The position numbers and the translations under genes were made by a program. Under the pieces are notes generated by a model that was not told the origin of the DNA, did not search any database, and saw only the letters and a program-made list of their open reading frames with translations. Of a stretch of DNA of 64,000 nucleotides, positions 46,561 to 55,222 are shown piece after piece. Position 1 is the first letter of the stretch, and the number at the start of each line of letters is the position of its first letter. Source of the stretch: JBBWZH01 sp035544115 (GTDB taxonomy: Bacteria; Actinomycetota; Actinomycetes; Mycobacteriales; CADCTP01); NCBI GenBank assembly GCA_963714145.1, contig OY970235.1:7378001-7442000 (forward strand), read 5' to 3'.

Positions 46561-47086
46561 CGAGTCGCCCTCCTGAGGCCGGCGCGGTCGCGCCATCTGA
46601 TTCGGTCTCGGCCAGCACCGCGCGCAGCCGGCGCAACCCCCGGGACCCCTGGCTCTTCACCGAGCCGACCGAACATCCGAGAATCTCGGCGGTCTCCGCC
46701 TCGGACACGTCCTCCCAGTAGCGCAGCACCAGCACCGCCCGGGTTCGCGGCGGCAGCTGGCGCAGCGCCTGCCACAGCTCGTCCCGCAGCTCGACCCGCC
46801 CGCTGTCGTCACCGGCCGGGATGTCCGGCAGCGGCGCGTCCGACTCGGCCACCCGGCGGCGGCGCCACCAGGAGATCCGCTGGTTGGCCAGCGCCCGCCG
46901 GACGTACGCCTCCGGGTTGCCGCTGGACCGGACCCGCGCCCAGTGCCGGTGCGCCTTCATCAGCGTGACCTGCAGCAGGTCCTCGGCCAGGCCGTGGTCG
47001 CCGGTCAGCAGGTACGCGGTCACCAGCAGCGCGGGCGACCGGCCCACGACGAACTCGCGGAAGTCGTCCTCAGCTGCGGAGTCCAT
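46547..47086 (-). CDS. SigE-family RNA polymerase sigma factor (ECF-like)
   Basis: A 179-residue sigma factor closely related to that at 44394: region 2 (FREFVVGRSPALLVTAYLL), the shared core RRALANQRISWWRRRRV, and region 4 (VLRYWEDVSEAETAEILGCS). It lacks the long Pro-rich tail of its neighbour. The tandem arrangement sigma, membrane partner, sigma, membrane partner shows duplication of a two-gene module. Confidence 0.9.
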   Translation of the reverse strand: MDSAAEDDFREFVVGRSPALLVTAYLLTGDHGLAEDLLQVTLMKAHRHWARVRSSGNPEAYVRRALANQRISWWRRRRVAESDAPLPDIPAGDDSGRVELRDELWQALRQLPPRTRAVLVLRYWEDVSEAETAEILGCSVGSVKSQGSRGLRRLRAVLAETESDGATAPASGGRLDDRA

Positions 47087-47149
47087 CAGCTCTCCTGCCC
47101 CTTGGCCACGGACAGGAACACGCCGCCGTGGTGGGGCAGGTTGAGCGGC

Positions 47150-48010
47150 CTACTTGAGCAGTTTCGACAACCGCCGGTCGGCCAGCGGCTGGCCGCCGGT
47201 CTGGCAGGTCGGGCAGTACTGCAGCGACCGGCTGGCGAACGACACCTCGCGCACCGTGTCGCCGCAGACCGGGCAGGGCAGCCCGGTGCGCGCGTGCACC
47301 TGCAGCCCGGACCGTTTCTCCGCCTTCAGCGTCGCCGCCTTCTGCCCGATCGACCGGTCCACCGCGTCCCGCAGCGTGGTGATCATCGCCGGGTACAGCC
47401 GGGCCAGCTCGCCGTCGGACAGCTTGCTGGTCAGCTTGAACGGGGACAGCTTGGCCGCGTGCAGGATCTCGTCCGAGTACGCGTTGCCGATCCCGGCGAT
47501 CAGCGTCTGGTCGATCAGCGCGCCCTTGACCTGCGAGTTCTGGCTGCGCAGCAGCTCGGCGAAGCGGTCGGCGGTGAGCGCCGGGTCGAGCGCGTCCGGG
47601 CCGAGCCGGGCCACCCCGGGCACCTCGGTGACGTTGCGCACCACGTACGCGGCCAGCCGCTTCTGGGTGCCCTGCTCGGTGAGGTCGAAGCCGGCGCCGT
47701 CGTCCAGGTGCACCCGCAGCGCGAGCGGCCCGCGGCCGGGCTTCGGCAGGGCCGGCGGCAGCGCGTCCCGCCAGTGCAGCCAGCCGGCCCGGGACAGGTG
47801 CACGACCAGGTGGATGCCGCTCACGTCCAGGTCGAGGAACTTGCCCCACCGGCCGGCGCCGGTCAGCTCCAGCCCGGCCAGCCCGCCGATCGGCGGGTCG
47901 AACGTCTTCAACGCGCTGATCGCGGGCGTGTCGACCCGGGCGACGACATGGCCGACCGCGCGCTCGGTCAGGAACGCGGCGAGGGCCTCGACTTCAGGCA
48001 GCTCAGGCAC
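47150..48010 (-). CDS. Fpg/Nei family DNA glycosylase
   Basis: A 286-residue base-excision repair glycosylase. It begins PELPEVEAL, giving the N-terminal Pro nucleophile and catalytic Glu3. The helix-two-turn-helix has IAGIGNAYSDEIL, and the C-terminal zinc finger is CPVCGDTVRE with YCPTCQ. The GTG at 48010 is needed to place Pro at position 2. It is nearer to the second, Fpg-like actinobacterial branch than to canonical MutM. Damage specificity is not deducible. Confidence 0.93.
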   Translation of the reverse strand: MPELPEVEALAAFLTERAVGHVVARVDTPAISALKTFDPPIGGLAGLELTGAGRWGKFLDLDVSGIHLVVHLSRAGWLHWRDALPPALPKPGRGPLALRVHLDDGAGFDLTEQGTQKRLAAYVVRNVTEVPGVARLGPDALDPALTADRFAELLRSQNSQVKGALIDQTLIAGIGNAYSDEILHAAKLSPFKLTSKLSDGELARLYPAMITTLRDAVDRSIGQKAATLKAEKRSGLQVHARTGLPCPVCGDTVREVSFASRSLQYCPTCQTGGQPLADRRLSKLLK

Positions 48011-48039
48011 GGCGTCCAGTGTGCCTCAGCCGGCCCGGG

Positions 48040-48690
48040 TCACCACGTCTCACCGACGTAGATCGCACTCCAGAACTGCAACTCGAACCGGACCACCCGA
48101 TCGAACGAGAGGCACATCGCCGGGCTCGGGCCACCCGGCGAGGCCGCGTCGACCAGCTGGCAGAGCCCGCCGATCCAGTCGCTGAAGATCGCCGAGGACC
48201 AGGTGTCCACGAACGGCCAGTACGGCGTGGACCAGTTCGTCCGGTCCCGGATCGAGCCCCAGGCGTCGAAGTAGACCTGCTGGGTGGCGTACAGCGCGGC
48301 CAGCGCCACGTCGTAGCCGCGCTGCAGCTGCGACTGGAGGTAGCCGGCGAACCCGATCGTGCTCGGCCCCGGCTCCACGTCCAGGTCGGTGCCGTGCCGC
48401 AGCGCGGCCCGGCTCACCATGTCGATGTCGCACTTGTTCGGCGCCAGCCCGGCGGCGATCACCTCGGCGTCCCAGCCGGTGGGCGAGATCGTCACCATGC
48501 CGGCGATGAACCGGCGGAACTCGGTGCCGAACGCGTGCTCGGCCAGGATCCAGCGGTCGAACGCGTCCGGATCCAGGTTGCCGGCGGCCACCGCGTTCAC
48601 CAGCGGATGGCCCAGCACCCGCGGCCAGAGCGGCGCCGAATGCAATACCAACTGCTCAGCCGTGCTTACCGCGCCCCCGTGCTGCCCCAC
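48040..48690 (-). CDS. TenA/haem-oxygenase-like family protein
   Basis: A 216-residue all-helical protein of the TenA fold (SAPLWPRVLGHPLVNAVAAG, FDRWILAEHAFGTEFRRFIA, VYFDAWGSI, VVRFELQFW). The catalytic Cys-Trp motif of TenA is absent, so aminopyrimidine hydrolysis as in classical TenA is unlikely. Conserved Glu and His in the second helix could bind metal or ligand. It is very similar to the next gene upstream, a tandem duplicate. Confidence 0.75.
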   Translation of the reverse strand: MGQHGGAVSTAEQLVLHSAPLWPRVLGHPLVNAVAAGNLDPDAFDRWILAEHAFGTEFRRFIAGMVTISPTGWDAEVIAAGLAPNKCDIDMVSRAALRHGTDLDVEPGPSTIGFAGYLQSQLQRGYDVALAALYATQQVYFDAWGSIRDRTNWSTPYWPFVDTWSSAIFSDWIGGLCQLVDAASPGGPSPAMCLSFDRVVRFELQFWSAIYVGETW

Positions 48691-48743
48691 CGTGAACGGC
48701 TCCTCTCGTCAGGCCGTCGGTGAAGCAGACTATCGCATCGCTG

Positions 48744-49406
48744 TCACCACGTTTCGCCATTGTGCACGGCGTCCCAGAAGCGCAGTTCCAGCCTGACCAC
48801 GCGGTCGAACGCGGTGCACATGGCCGGGGTCGGGCCGTTCGGCGCGGCCGCGTCCAGCAGCCGGGCCACCGCGGCCACCCAGCCGGCGAACGCGTCCGAG
48901 GACCAGTTGTCGATGAACGGCCAGTACGGCGACGCGCCCCGGGCCACCGCGCGGACCGCCGCCCAGGCGTCGTAGTACGCCTTCTCCGCGCCGTACAGCA
49001 CGGCCACCGCGGCCGGCCAGCCGTCCGCCAGCGACGCCTGCAGGTACGACGTGTAGCCCAGCGTGGTCGGGGCCGGCTCGCCGGTCAGGTCGAGCCGGCG
49101 GCTGGCCGCCTCGCGCCGGAACAGGTCCAGCTCGGCCTGCAGCGGGGCCAGCCCGGCGGCCAGCACGTCCGCCGAGCGGGCGTCCGGCGCCAGCGCCACC
49201 AGGCCGGCCAGGAACCGGCGGAACCCCACCACGAACCAGTGGTCCTCGACCAGCCAGCGCTCGAACGCCGGCTCGCCCAGCGTGCCGGCACCGGCCTGCT
49301 GGACGAACGGGTGCTCGGTGAGCCGCTGCCAGAGCGGCGCGGACCGGGCCAGCAACGCCCGAGCCGAACCGACCGCGCGGCCGGTACCCGGCGCCACCGC
49401 GGTCAA
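48744..49406 (-). CDS. TenA/haem-oxygenase-like family protein (paralogue)
   Basis: A 220-residue paralogue of the gene at 48040; shared segments are SAPLWQRL, FERWLVEDHWFVVGFRRFLA, YYDAWAAV, SPYWPFIDNWSSDAF and VVRLELRFWDAVHNGETW. It also lacks the TenA cysteine. The start overlaps the stop of the TenA gene upstream (ATGA), so the three form one transcript. Confidence 0.75.
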   Translation of the reverse strand: MTAVAPGTGRAVGSARALLARSAPLWQRLTEHPFVQQAGAGTLGEPAFERWLVEDHWFVVGFRRFLAGLVALAPDARSADVLAAGLAPLQAELDLFRREAASRRLDLTGEPAPTTLGYTSYLQASLADGWPAAVAVLYGAEKAYYDAWAAVRAVARGASPYWPFIDNWSSDAFAGWVAAVARLLDAAAPNGPTPAMCTAFDRVVRLELRFWDAVHNGETW

Positions 49407-50032
49407 CCGTCCACCCGGACGTCCCAGAACGCCATCTCATGTTTCAACGCCTCGTCGAACGCGGCCGTCGCGCTGGCCTCGTCGACCAGCCCGGACCGGT
49501 ACGCGTCATCCAGCATCTCGGCGCAGCGCAGCCCGAGCAGGGCGAAATCCGGGTCGGCGTAGGCGGCCACCCAGCGGGCGTACCGCGGCTCGCTGGGCTC
49601 CCGCTCGGCCAGCAACCGCCCCAGCATCGAGTACCCCCACATGCACGGCAGCAGCGCGGCCAGCCCGCGCCCGTACTCCTCCGCGGCGGCCAGCAGGAAC
49701 TCGGTGTACGCGGTGCACTCCGGACCCTTCACCGCACCGACCAGGTCGGCCCCGAACTCAGCGGCCATCCCCCGGTGCAACGACAGCTCGTCGTGCCAGG
49801 TCACGTAGGCCAGGTCGACCAGCTCGCCCAGATGCTGGTCCGGCGCCTGCCAGGCCAGCCGGGTGAACACCCGTACGTAGTCGAGCAGGAACAGATAGTC
49901 CTGCTCGAGCCACACCCGGAACACGCCCGGGTCGAGGTCACCCCGGGCGATCCCCTGCACGGTCGGATGCGCCAACTGCGCCCGCACCGCCGGCTCGCCC
50001 CGATCAACGAGCCTCTGCGACAGCGTCGGCAT
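49403..50032 (-). CDS. tenA: TenA-family aminopyrimidine aminohydrolase (thiaminase II)
   Basis: A 209-residue protein with all catalytic positions of TenA: Asp45 (EQDYLFLLDY), Tyr109, Cys130 with Tyr134 (ALLPCMWGYSMLG) and Glu199 (HEMAFWD). It converts aminomethyl-HMP from degraded thiamine to HMP for re-use. The ATG at 50032 follows GGGGGAGG at 8 nt. It leads an operon with two Cys-lacking paralogues. No TPP riboswitch lies upstream, unlike cytX in this window. Confidence 0.88.
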   Translation of the reverse strand: MPTLSQRLVDRGEPAVRAQLAHPTVQGIARGDLDPGVFRVWLEQDYLFLLDYVRVFTRLAWQAPDQHLGELVDLAYVTWHDELSLHRGMAAEFGADLVGAVKGPECTAYTEFLLAAAEEYGRGLAALLPCMWGYSMLGRLLAEREPSEPRYARWVAAYADPDFALLGLRCAEMLDDAYRSGLVDEASATAAFDEALKHEMAFWDVRVDG

Positions 50033-50097
50033 TCCGGCATCCTCCCCCAGCCGACCACCATCTGTCTGGCCGACCGCGATAGGAGCCCCCGGAGGGG

Positions 50098-50334
50098 TCA
50101 ACCGCCGCGCGGCACGGGCACAAACCGTGGGACAGGCTGGCCATCGACGTCGGCCGGCGTGAGGAAGTGGCTCAACGGGCGCAGGTAGAAGGCCGCAGGC
50201 TCCACCGACGGCGCAGTGTCGACATAGACAACAAATTCCTCGTTCGTCTCGGTGTGGATCCCTATACCAATGACCTCGTAGTCGCGGCCCTTCCAATGTC
50301 GGTACCGACCGGGCTCCACAACACCCGCAACCAC
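50098..50334 (-). CDS. DUF1653 domain protein
   Basis: A 78-residue protein that is essentially one DUF1653 domain: GRYRHWKGRDYEVIGIGIH, EEFVVYVD, FYLRPLSHFLTPADVDGQPV and PRFVPV. The function is unknown; in other bacteria the domain occurs alone or near phage and metabolic genes. The GTG at 50334 is set by GGAGG 9 nt upstream; the frame is open for 300 nt more but that part reads as another gene on the same strand. Confidence 0.75.
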   Translation of the reverse strand: MVAGVVEPGRYRHWKGRDYEVIGIGIHTETNEEFVVYVDTAPSVEPAAFYLRPLSHFLTPADVDGQPVPRFVPVPRGG

Positions 50335-50371
50335 ATTCCAACACCTCCAAATAACCCCGCGGCCGCGCCGG

Positions 50372-50617
50372 CTACTCGACCCCGTGGGCGACCTCGACCC
50401 GACCTCGCCAACCACCGATGTCACGCACCGCGAAAGACCGCAACGCGCATTTGTCAAGATCCCAGGCATCCAATATCCATTGCGGCCCGACGTGCCATTC
50501 GGCACTGCCGAACCATAGCCGGGACGGCAGAATACGCCGAGTGCTGCGTTCACCACGGTAGTTGGTGTACTCAATTTCGACGACAGCCTGATCGTCCATC
50601 TCGGCGAGCTGTGCCAT
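50372..50617 (-). CDS. WYL-domain-like small protein
   Basis: An 81-residue protein whose body resembles a stand-alone WYL fold: AVVEIEYTNYRGERSTRRIL, RLWFGSAEW, PQWILDAWDLDK and ALRSFAVRDI. WYL domains sense ligands or nucleic acids and often control defence genes. There is no HTH domain. Start choice is uncertain (50617 used; 50644 and 50653 in frame). It is divergent from the TIR-like gene by about 100 nt and precedes the DUF1653 gene. GC content is lower than that of the flanking core. Confidence 0.6.
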   Translation of the reverse strand: MAQLAEMDDQAVVEIEYTNYRGERSTRRILPSRLWFGSAEWHVGPQWILDAWDLDKCALRSFAVRDIGGWRGRVEVAHGVE

Positions 50618-50715
50618 GATGCTCGCAGGTTGCTGCTTCGGCATGTGCTGCATCGTCGCACGGCCGGGCACAGCCGCGCAGTCTCCGATCCGGTGTTTCA
50701 CGAGAGGTTGGCACG

Positions 50716-51978
50716 GTGGGCTGGTTGCCGTCGATGTTCATTGGTTCGTCATCGGAAGGGAAGGCTGCCGCAGAGTACCTGCAGGATGCGCTCCAGACGC
50801 ATTGCGAAGCCGACGTCTGGGATCAGCACGTCTTCGAGCCCACCGGCGAGACCCTCGGCCGACTGCTTGCTGCAGCCGCAGAGTATGACTTTGCCACGCT
50901 GGTGCTAAGCCCGGATGACCTGGTGGAACGCCGCGGTCAGACGGCGTGGGCACCCCGGGACAACGTGGTGCTCGAACTTGGCCTCTTTCTCGGCGCACTG
51001 GGTCGCGACCGCGTGTTCATGCTGTGCCGGCAAGACCAGGACCTCGCACTACCGTCCGACCTGCTCGGCGTCACGACGATCCGGTACCAGCATCGTGATC
51101 GACCCAACCTGCGTGCCCAGGTCAACCCTGCAGCCCTGCGGATCCGGGAACGGATGGAGGCCGCTGGGCCGCGCCACCGAACCAACGGACACAACAACCC
51201 GCCGCCGAGGGATGTCCTGCACTTCGCGGCCGACCTCATCACCGGCGTCGGCAACGGTTCGGCCGGGGTACGGTTGCACGTCGCCGACCCAACGCGCCAA
51301 CACACCTGGCGGGGCAACCTGCTGGCAATGCTCGCCGAACTCTTCCTGACTCGGGCGCCGGATTCGTATGTCGCCTGGTTGCGCCCGAGTAGCCAATCGG
51401 CCAGGACCCTCACTCTCTTCCAGCACCGGAATTTGCCGGACGGTTATGCGCACTATCCGTTCGGTCGAGACGAAGGGCTGGCTGGCCGCGTCTGGTTTCG
51501 GGGCACGGCCGCGGCGCATTCTTCGAAGGCGCCGCATGAATGGTGGCTACTGCGAGAGGGTTGCGAGAACATGACGTATCTCTGCGCTCCAGTCGGGTCG
51601 CCAGACAGCGACGGCGGTGTACTCGGGCTCGGCTCGGACGCGGGCTTCGAGCCGGCGGGCCAAGATCTTGAGATCGTGCAGCTGTTCGCTCAGCTCCTGT
51701 CGACCTCCATGGAGTCAGACGCAAGTGACGCGGACCAGCGCCGGCTGCTATGCGAGCGCGTCCGAGGCTTGGAGGAGTCGCTGGCGTGCTACTCGGTGAG
51801 CCGGGTCGCACATCCACAGGAGGCCGACCTGCACAATCGGCTTGTCACGGCGGCCCAAGCGCTGGTCCCCGACGACCTCATCATCGCCGCGCTGCGCCCC
51901 GTCGACCCGACTGCCAGCCCAGCGGCGGAATGTGGCCTGCTGCGAATGAACCTCACTCAGATCCGCGCCGCACTCTGA
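50716..51978 (+). CDS. TIR-like nucleotide-binding domain plus GAF-like domain protein
   Basis: A 420-residue protein. Residues 7-125 match the TIR-like family PF10137: MFIGSSSEGKAAAEYLQ, DFATLVLSPDD, and NVVLELGLFLGALGRDRVF with candidate catalytic Glu87. Such domains in bacterial defence (e.g. TIR-STING Cap12) cleave NAD+. Residues about 165-340 look like a GAF sensor domain (LAGRVWFRGTAA, LCAPVGSPDSDGGVLGLGS, LEIVQLFAQLL). The tail is unassigned. GTG 50716 has GAGAGG at 8 nt; ATG 50734 is possible. Lower GC and isolation suggest acquired DNA. Confidence 0.75.
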   Translation: MGWLPSMFIGSSSEGKAAAEYLQDALQTHCEADVWDQHVFEPTGETLGRLLAAAAEYDFATLVLSPDDLVERRGQTAWAPRDNVVLELGLFLGALGRDRVFMLCRQDQDLALPSDLLGVTTIRYQHRDRPNLRAQVNPAALRIRERMEAAGPRHRTNGHNNPPPRDVLHFAADLITGVGNGSAGVRLHVADPTRQHTWRGNLLAMLAELFLTRAPDSYVAWLRPSSQSARTLTLFQHRNLPDGYAHYPFGRDEGLAGRVWFRGTAAAHSSKAPHEWWLLREGCENMTYLCAPVGSPDSDGGVLGLGSDAGFEPAGQDLEIVQLFAQLLSTSMESDASDADQRRLLCERVRGLEESLACYSVSRVAHPQEADLHNRLVTAAQALVPDDLIIAALRPVDPTASPAAECGLLRMNLTQIRAAL

Positions 51979-51999
51979 GGCCGCCAGCCGCCGAGGCGA

Positions 52000-52031
52000 G
52001 TGTGGGAACCAGCAAGGCCGGGCTCCCACAC
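52000..52031. terminator. hairpin between convergent TIR-like gene and egtD
   Basis: GTGTGGGA and TCCCACAC form an 8-bp stem with a 16-nt loop that can pair further. It lies between two converging stops and can serve both. Confidence 0.6.
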
Positions 52032-52046
52032 CCGCCGCGGGGGCGG

Positions 52047-53051
52047 CTACCGGGCCCGGGCGAGGGTGAGAGCGAACCGGGTGGCCTGGTCGGTCCACCA
52101 TTGTTCGACGGTGAATCCGGCGGCGGCCAGCTCGGACCGGACCCGGTCGGGCCGGAACTTGGCCGAAACCTCGGTGCGCATCTCCTCGCCGGCCCTGAAC
52201 GTGACGCTGAGGTCCAGATCGGCGATCGTCACCTGCTGGGCCCGGGGCGAGCGCAGCCGCATCTCGATCCACTCCTGCGCGGTGTCCCAGCGGGCCACAT
52301 GCTCGAACGCGTCGACGTCGAAGTCCGCCCGCAGCTCCCGGTTGATCACCCGCAGCACGTTCCGGTTGAACTCGGCGGTGACCCCGGCCGCGTCGTCGTA
52401 CGCCGGCACCAGCACGGCCGGGTCCTTGACCAGGTCGGTGCCGAGCAGCAGCCAGTCACCGGGGTCGGTGGCCGCCCGCAGCTCGGCCAGGAACTCCGCC
52501 CGCGGGGCCGGCTCCAGGTTGCCGATCGTGCCGCCGAGGAACGCGGTCAGCCGTGGCCCGTCGGGCGGCAGCAGGTCGGGCAGCACGCCGAGCTGGTGGG
52601 TGAAGTCGGCCAGCACCGGCCGCACCACCAGCCCCGGGTACTCCTGGACCAGCGCCGTCCCGGACTCCAGCAGCGCCGACTCGCTCACGTCCACCGGCAG
52701 GTACCGGCGCAGGGTGGCCGGCCGGCCGCCGCGACCCGGCCCGGTCAGCGCCGTGAGCAGCAGCCGGGTCTTCTCGGCCGAGCCGGAACCGAGCTCGACC
52801 AGGGTGGCCGCGCCGGTCCGGGCGGCCACCTCGGTGGCCCGGGCCCGCAGGATCTCCCGCTCGGCCCGGGTCGGGTAGTACTCCGGCAGCCGGGTGATCT
52901 CCTCGAACAGGACGCTGCCGCGCTCGTCGTAGAACCACTTCGGCGGCAGTTCCTTCGGGCTGGCGGTCAGCCCGCGGACGACGTCGGCGCGCAACGCCTC
53001 GGCCAGGTAGTCGGCGGGCAGGAACGAGTCGACCTGCAGCGGGCGGGTCAC
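52047..53051 (-). CDS. egtD: L-histidine N-alpha-methyltransferase (ergothioneine)
   Basis: A 334-residue SAM-dependent enzyme that trimethylates histidine to hercynine. Characteristic stretches are LPPKWFYDERGSVLFEEITR, PEYYPTRAEREIL, the SAM site LVELGSGSAEKTRLLL and FLGGTIGNLEP. The GTG at 53051 overlaps the egtC stop. It is the last gene of egtABCD. Confidence 0.95.
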   Translation of the reverse strand: MTRPLQVDSFLPADYLAEALRADVVRGLTASPKELPPKWFYDERGSVLFEEITRLPEYYPTRAEREILRARATEVAARTGAATLVELGSGSAEKTRLLLTALTGPGRGGRPATLRRYLPVDVSESALLESGTALVQEYPGLVVRPVLADFTHQLGVLPDLLPPDGPRLTAFLGGTIGNLEPAPRAEFLAELRAATDPGDWLLLGTDLVKDPAVLVPAYDDAAGVTAEFNRNVLRVINRELRADFDVDAFEHVARWDTAQEWIEMRLRSPRAQQVTIADLDLSVTFRAGEEMRTEVSAKFRPDRVRSELAAAGFTVEQWWTDQATRFALTLARAR

Positions 53052-53818
53052 AGAACCTCCGGGGGTACGTCAAGGGGCAGGGCGGTGGCCGTCACGCCGT
53101 CCGGCGTGGCCACCAGCAGGGAGCGGTCGGGCACGGTCACCCAGCCGGGTTCGTCGTCGTAGGGCTCGGACGCGACCACCAGGCCGCGTTCGTCAGCGCG
53201 CCAGCACAGCGTGTCGCCGAACGCGGTGGCCACGATCTGGTCGCCGTCGGTGAGCAGCAGGTTCAGCCGGCCACCGGCGGTGGACGCGGCCAGCCGGACC
53301 ACCGCGGCCAGCGCCTGCGCCGCGCTGGCGCCGCCGTCCAGGTGCCGCTGGGCCAGCGCCCAGAGCAGCGCCGAGTCGGTGGCCGCCTCCATGCTCATCA
53401 CCCGGGCCAGGTCGGCCAGGGTCAGCCCGCCGGCGATCATGGCGACCTGCTGCGGCCAGCCCGGCACCACGCCGTTGTGGCTGAACAGGTAGCGACCGGC
53501 CGCGAACGGGGCCGCCGCGCCCACCGTGTACGGCATCCCCGGGGTGGCCGACCGGACCGCCCCGAGCAGCGCCCGGGTGCGCACCACCCGGGCCACATCG
53601 GTGAACGAGGTGTCCGACCACATCGGCCGGTCGCTGCGGTAGCGGGCCGGGACCGGGTCGCCGTCGGCGTACCAGCCGACGCCGAACCCGTCCGCGTTCA
53701 CCGTGCCGTGCTGCTGCCGCCGCGGCGCCCAGGACTGGCGCAGCAGCGAGTGCGGCGGGTCCATCAGCAGCGTCCGGATCGGGACCGGCGGGCCGAGGTA
53801 GGCCAGGTGCCGGCACAC
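53048..53818 (-). CDS. egtC: gamma-glutamyl hydrolase of ergothioneine biosynthesis
   Basis: A 256-residue class II glutamine-amidotransferase-like Ntn hydrolase. MCRHLAYLG places the nucleophilic Cys at position 2; NADGFGVGWY and FSHNGVVPGW are family motifs. It removes the glutamyl group from the sulfoxide made by EgtB. It lies 3 nt after egtB and overlaps egtD. Confidence 0.95.
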   Translation of the reverse strand: MCRHLAYLGPPVPIRTLLMDPPHSLLRQSWAPRRQQHGTVNADGFGVGWYADGDPVPARYRSDRPMWSDTSFTDVARVVRTRALLGAVRSATPGMPYTVGAAAPFAAGRYLFSHNGVVPGWPQQVAMIAGGLTLADLARVMSMEAATDSALLWALAQRHLDGGASAAQALAAVVRLAASTAGGRLNLLLTDGDQIVATAFGDTLCWRADERGLVVASEPYDDEPGWVTVPDRSLLVATPDGVTATALPLDVPPEVL

Positions 53819-53821
53819 CGG

Positions 53822-55222
53822 TCAGCCCTCGTCCGGGCGCGCGTCCCGGGCGCACCGGAAGCCGGCGAAGATCTGCCGGCGGATCGGGTAGTCCCAGTTC
53901 CGGAAGGTGGCCCGGCAGGCGGCCGGGTCGGTCGCCCAGGAGCCGCCGCGCAGCACCCGGTACTCGCCGGTGCCGAAGAACACCTCCGAATACTCCCGGT
54001 ACGGATACGCCTGGAACCCCGGGTAGCCGGTGAAGTCGCTGCCGGTCCACTCCCAGACGTCGCCGATCAACTGCTGCACGCCGTACGCCGAGGCGCCGTG
54101 CGGGTAGGCGCCGACCGGCGCGGGCCGCAGGTGGTCGCCGCCCAGGTTGGCCTGGCCGGCCGGCTCGCCGTCGCCCCAGGGGTAGCGCCGGGCCCGACCG
54201 GTGGCCGGATCGTGCCGGGCCGCCTTCTCCCACTCCGCCTCGGTCGGCAGCCGCTTGCCGGCCCAGCGGGCGTACGCGTCCGCCTCGTACCAGCAGACGT
54301 GCTGCACCGGCTCGTCCGCCGGCACCGGCTCGGTGCGGCCGAACCGGGTGCGCCACCAGTCCGGACCGATCCGCTGCCAGGACTGCGGTGCGACCAGCCC
54401 GGCCCGCTGCCGGTGCGCCCAGCCCTGGGCCGTCCAGCACCGCGGGTCGTCGTAGCCGCCGGCCTCGATGAACGCGATGTACGCCGCGTTGGTCACCGGC
54501 ACGGTGTCGATCCAGTACGCCGGCAGGTCGACCGGGTAGGCCGGCCGCTCGTTGTCCAGCGCCCACGGCTCGACCGAGGTGCCCATGGTGAAGGTGCCCG
54601 CCGGGATCAGGGTCTCGGGCCCGAACGTGAACCCGGGCGGGCGCTGCGGGGTCGGCCTACCGGCCAGCACCGGCTCGCCGGCCCGCAGCTGATGGGTGGC
54701 CAGCATGGTCTCGTCGTGCTGCTGCTCGTGCTGGACGATCATGCCGAAGACGAAGCCGTCCTCGGTCAGCCGGCGGCCTTCGAACGGCAGTGAGTCGAGC
54801 AGGTCGAGCACCTTGGTCCGGACCGTGCCGAGATACCGGCGCGACTCGGCCGGGTCGAGCAGCGGCAGCGTCGGCCGATCCTTGCGCGGGTGCTTGAACG
54901 CGTCGTAGAGGTCGTCGATGTCGCAGCGCACCGGCGCCAGCCCGCCCGCATCCCGGACCAGCCAGAGCTCCTCCTGGTTGCCGACGTGGGCCAGGTCCCA
55001 GACCAGCGGAGACATGATCGGCGAGTGCTGCGCGGTCAGCTCCGGGGTGTCCAGTACGTCGGTGGTCAGCGCGAGCGAGCGGCGGCGGGCCCGCTCCAGC
55101 CCGTCCGCGATCCGCTGCCGCAGGTCGGCCGCCGGCCCGGCGGCGGTCGGCGAGGTGGTAGGCCCGGTCGTCGTTGTCGTGGGCCCGGTCGTCGTGGGCC
55201 CGGTCGTCGTTGGCTGGGTCAT
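53822..55222 (-). CDS. egtB: hercynine oxygenase
   Basis: A 466-residue non-haem iron sulfoxide synthase that joins gamma-glutamylcysteine to hercynine. A DinB-like domain supplies iron ligands (LAHVGNQEE; QHEQQHDE), and a formylglycine-generating-enzyme-like domain follows (GTFTMGTSVEPWALDNERPA, RLPTEAEWEKAAR, GDVWEWTGSDF, GGSWATDP). The first 30 residues are a Thr/Pro repeat (PTTTGPTTTGPTTTTTGP), which is unusual. The ATG at 55222 overlaps the egtA stop (ATGA). Confidence 0.95.
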   Translation of the reverse strand: MTQPTTTGPTTTGPTTTTTGPTTSPTAAGPAADLRQRIADGLERARRRSLALTTDVLDTPELTAQHSPIMSPLVWDLAHVGNQEELWLVRDAGGLAPVRCDIDDLYDAFKHPRKDRPTLPLLDPAESRRYLGTVRTKVLDLLDSLPFEGRRLTEDGFVFGMIVQHEQQHDETMLATHQLRAGEPVLAGRPTPQRPPGFTFGPETLIPAGTFTMGTSVEPWALDNERPAYPVDLPAYWIDTVPVTNAAYIAFIEAGGYDDPRCWTAQGWAHRQRAGLVAPQSWQRIGPDWWRTRFGRTEPVPADEPVQHVCWYEADAYARWAGKRLPTEAEWEKAARHDPATGRARRYPWGDGEPAGQANLGGDHLRPAPVGAYPHGASAYGVQQLIGDVWEWTGSDFTGYPGFQAYPYREYSEVFFGTGEYRVLRGGSWATDPAACRATFRNWDYPIRRQIFAGFRCARDARPDEG

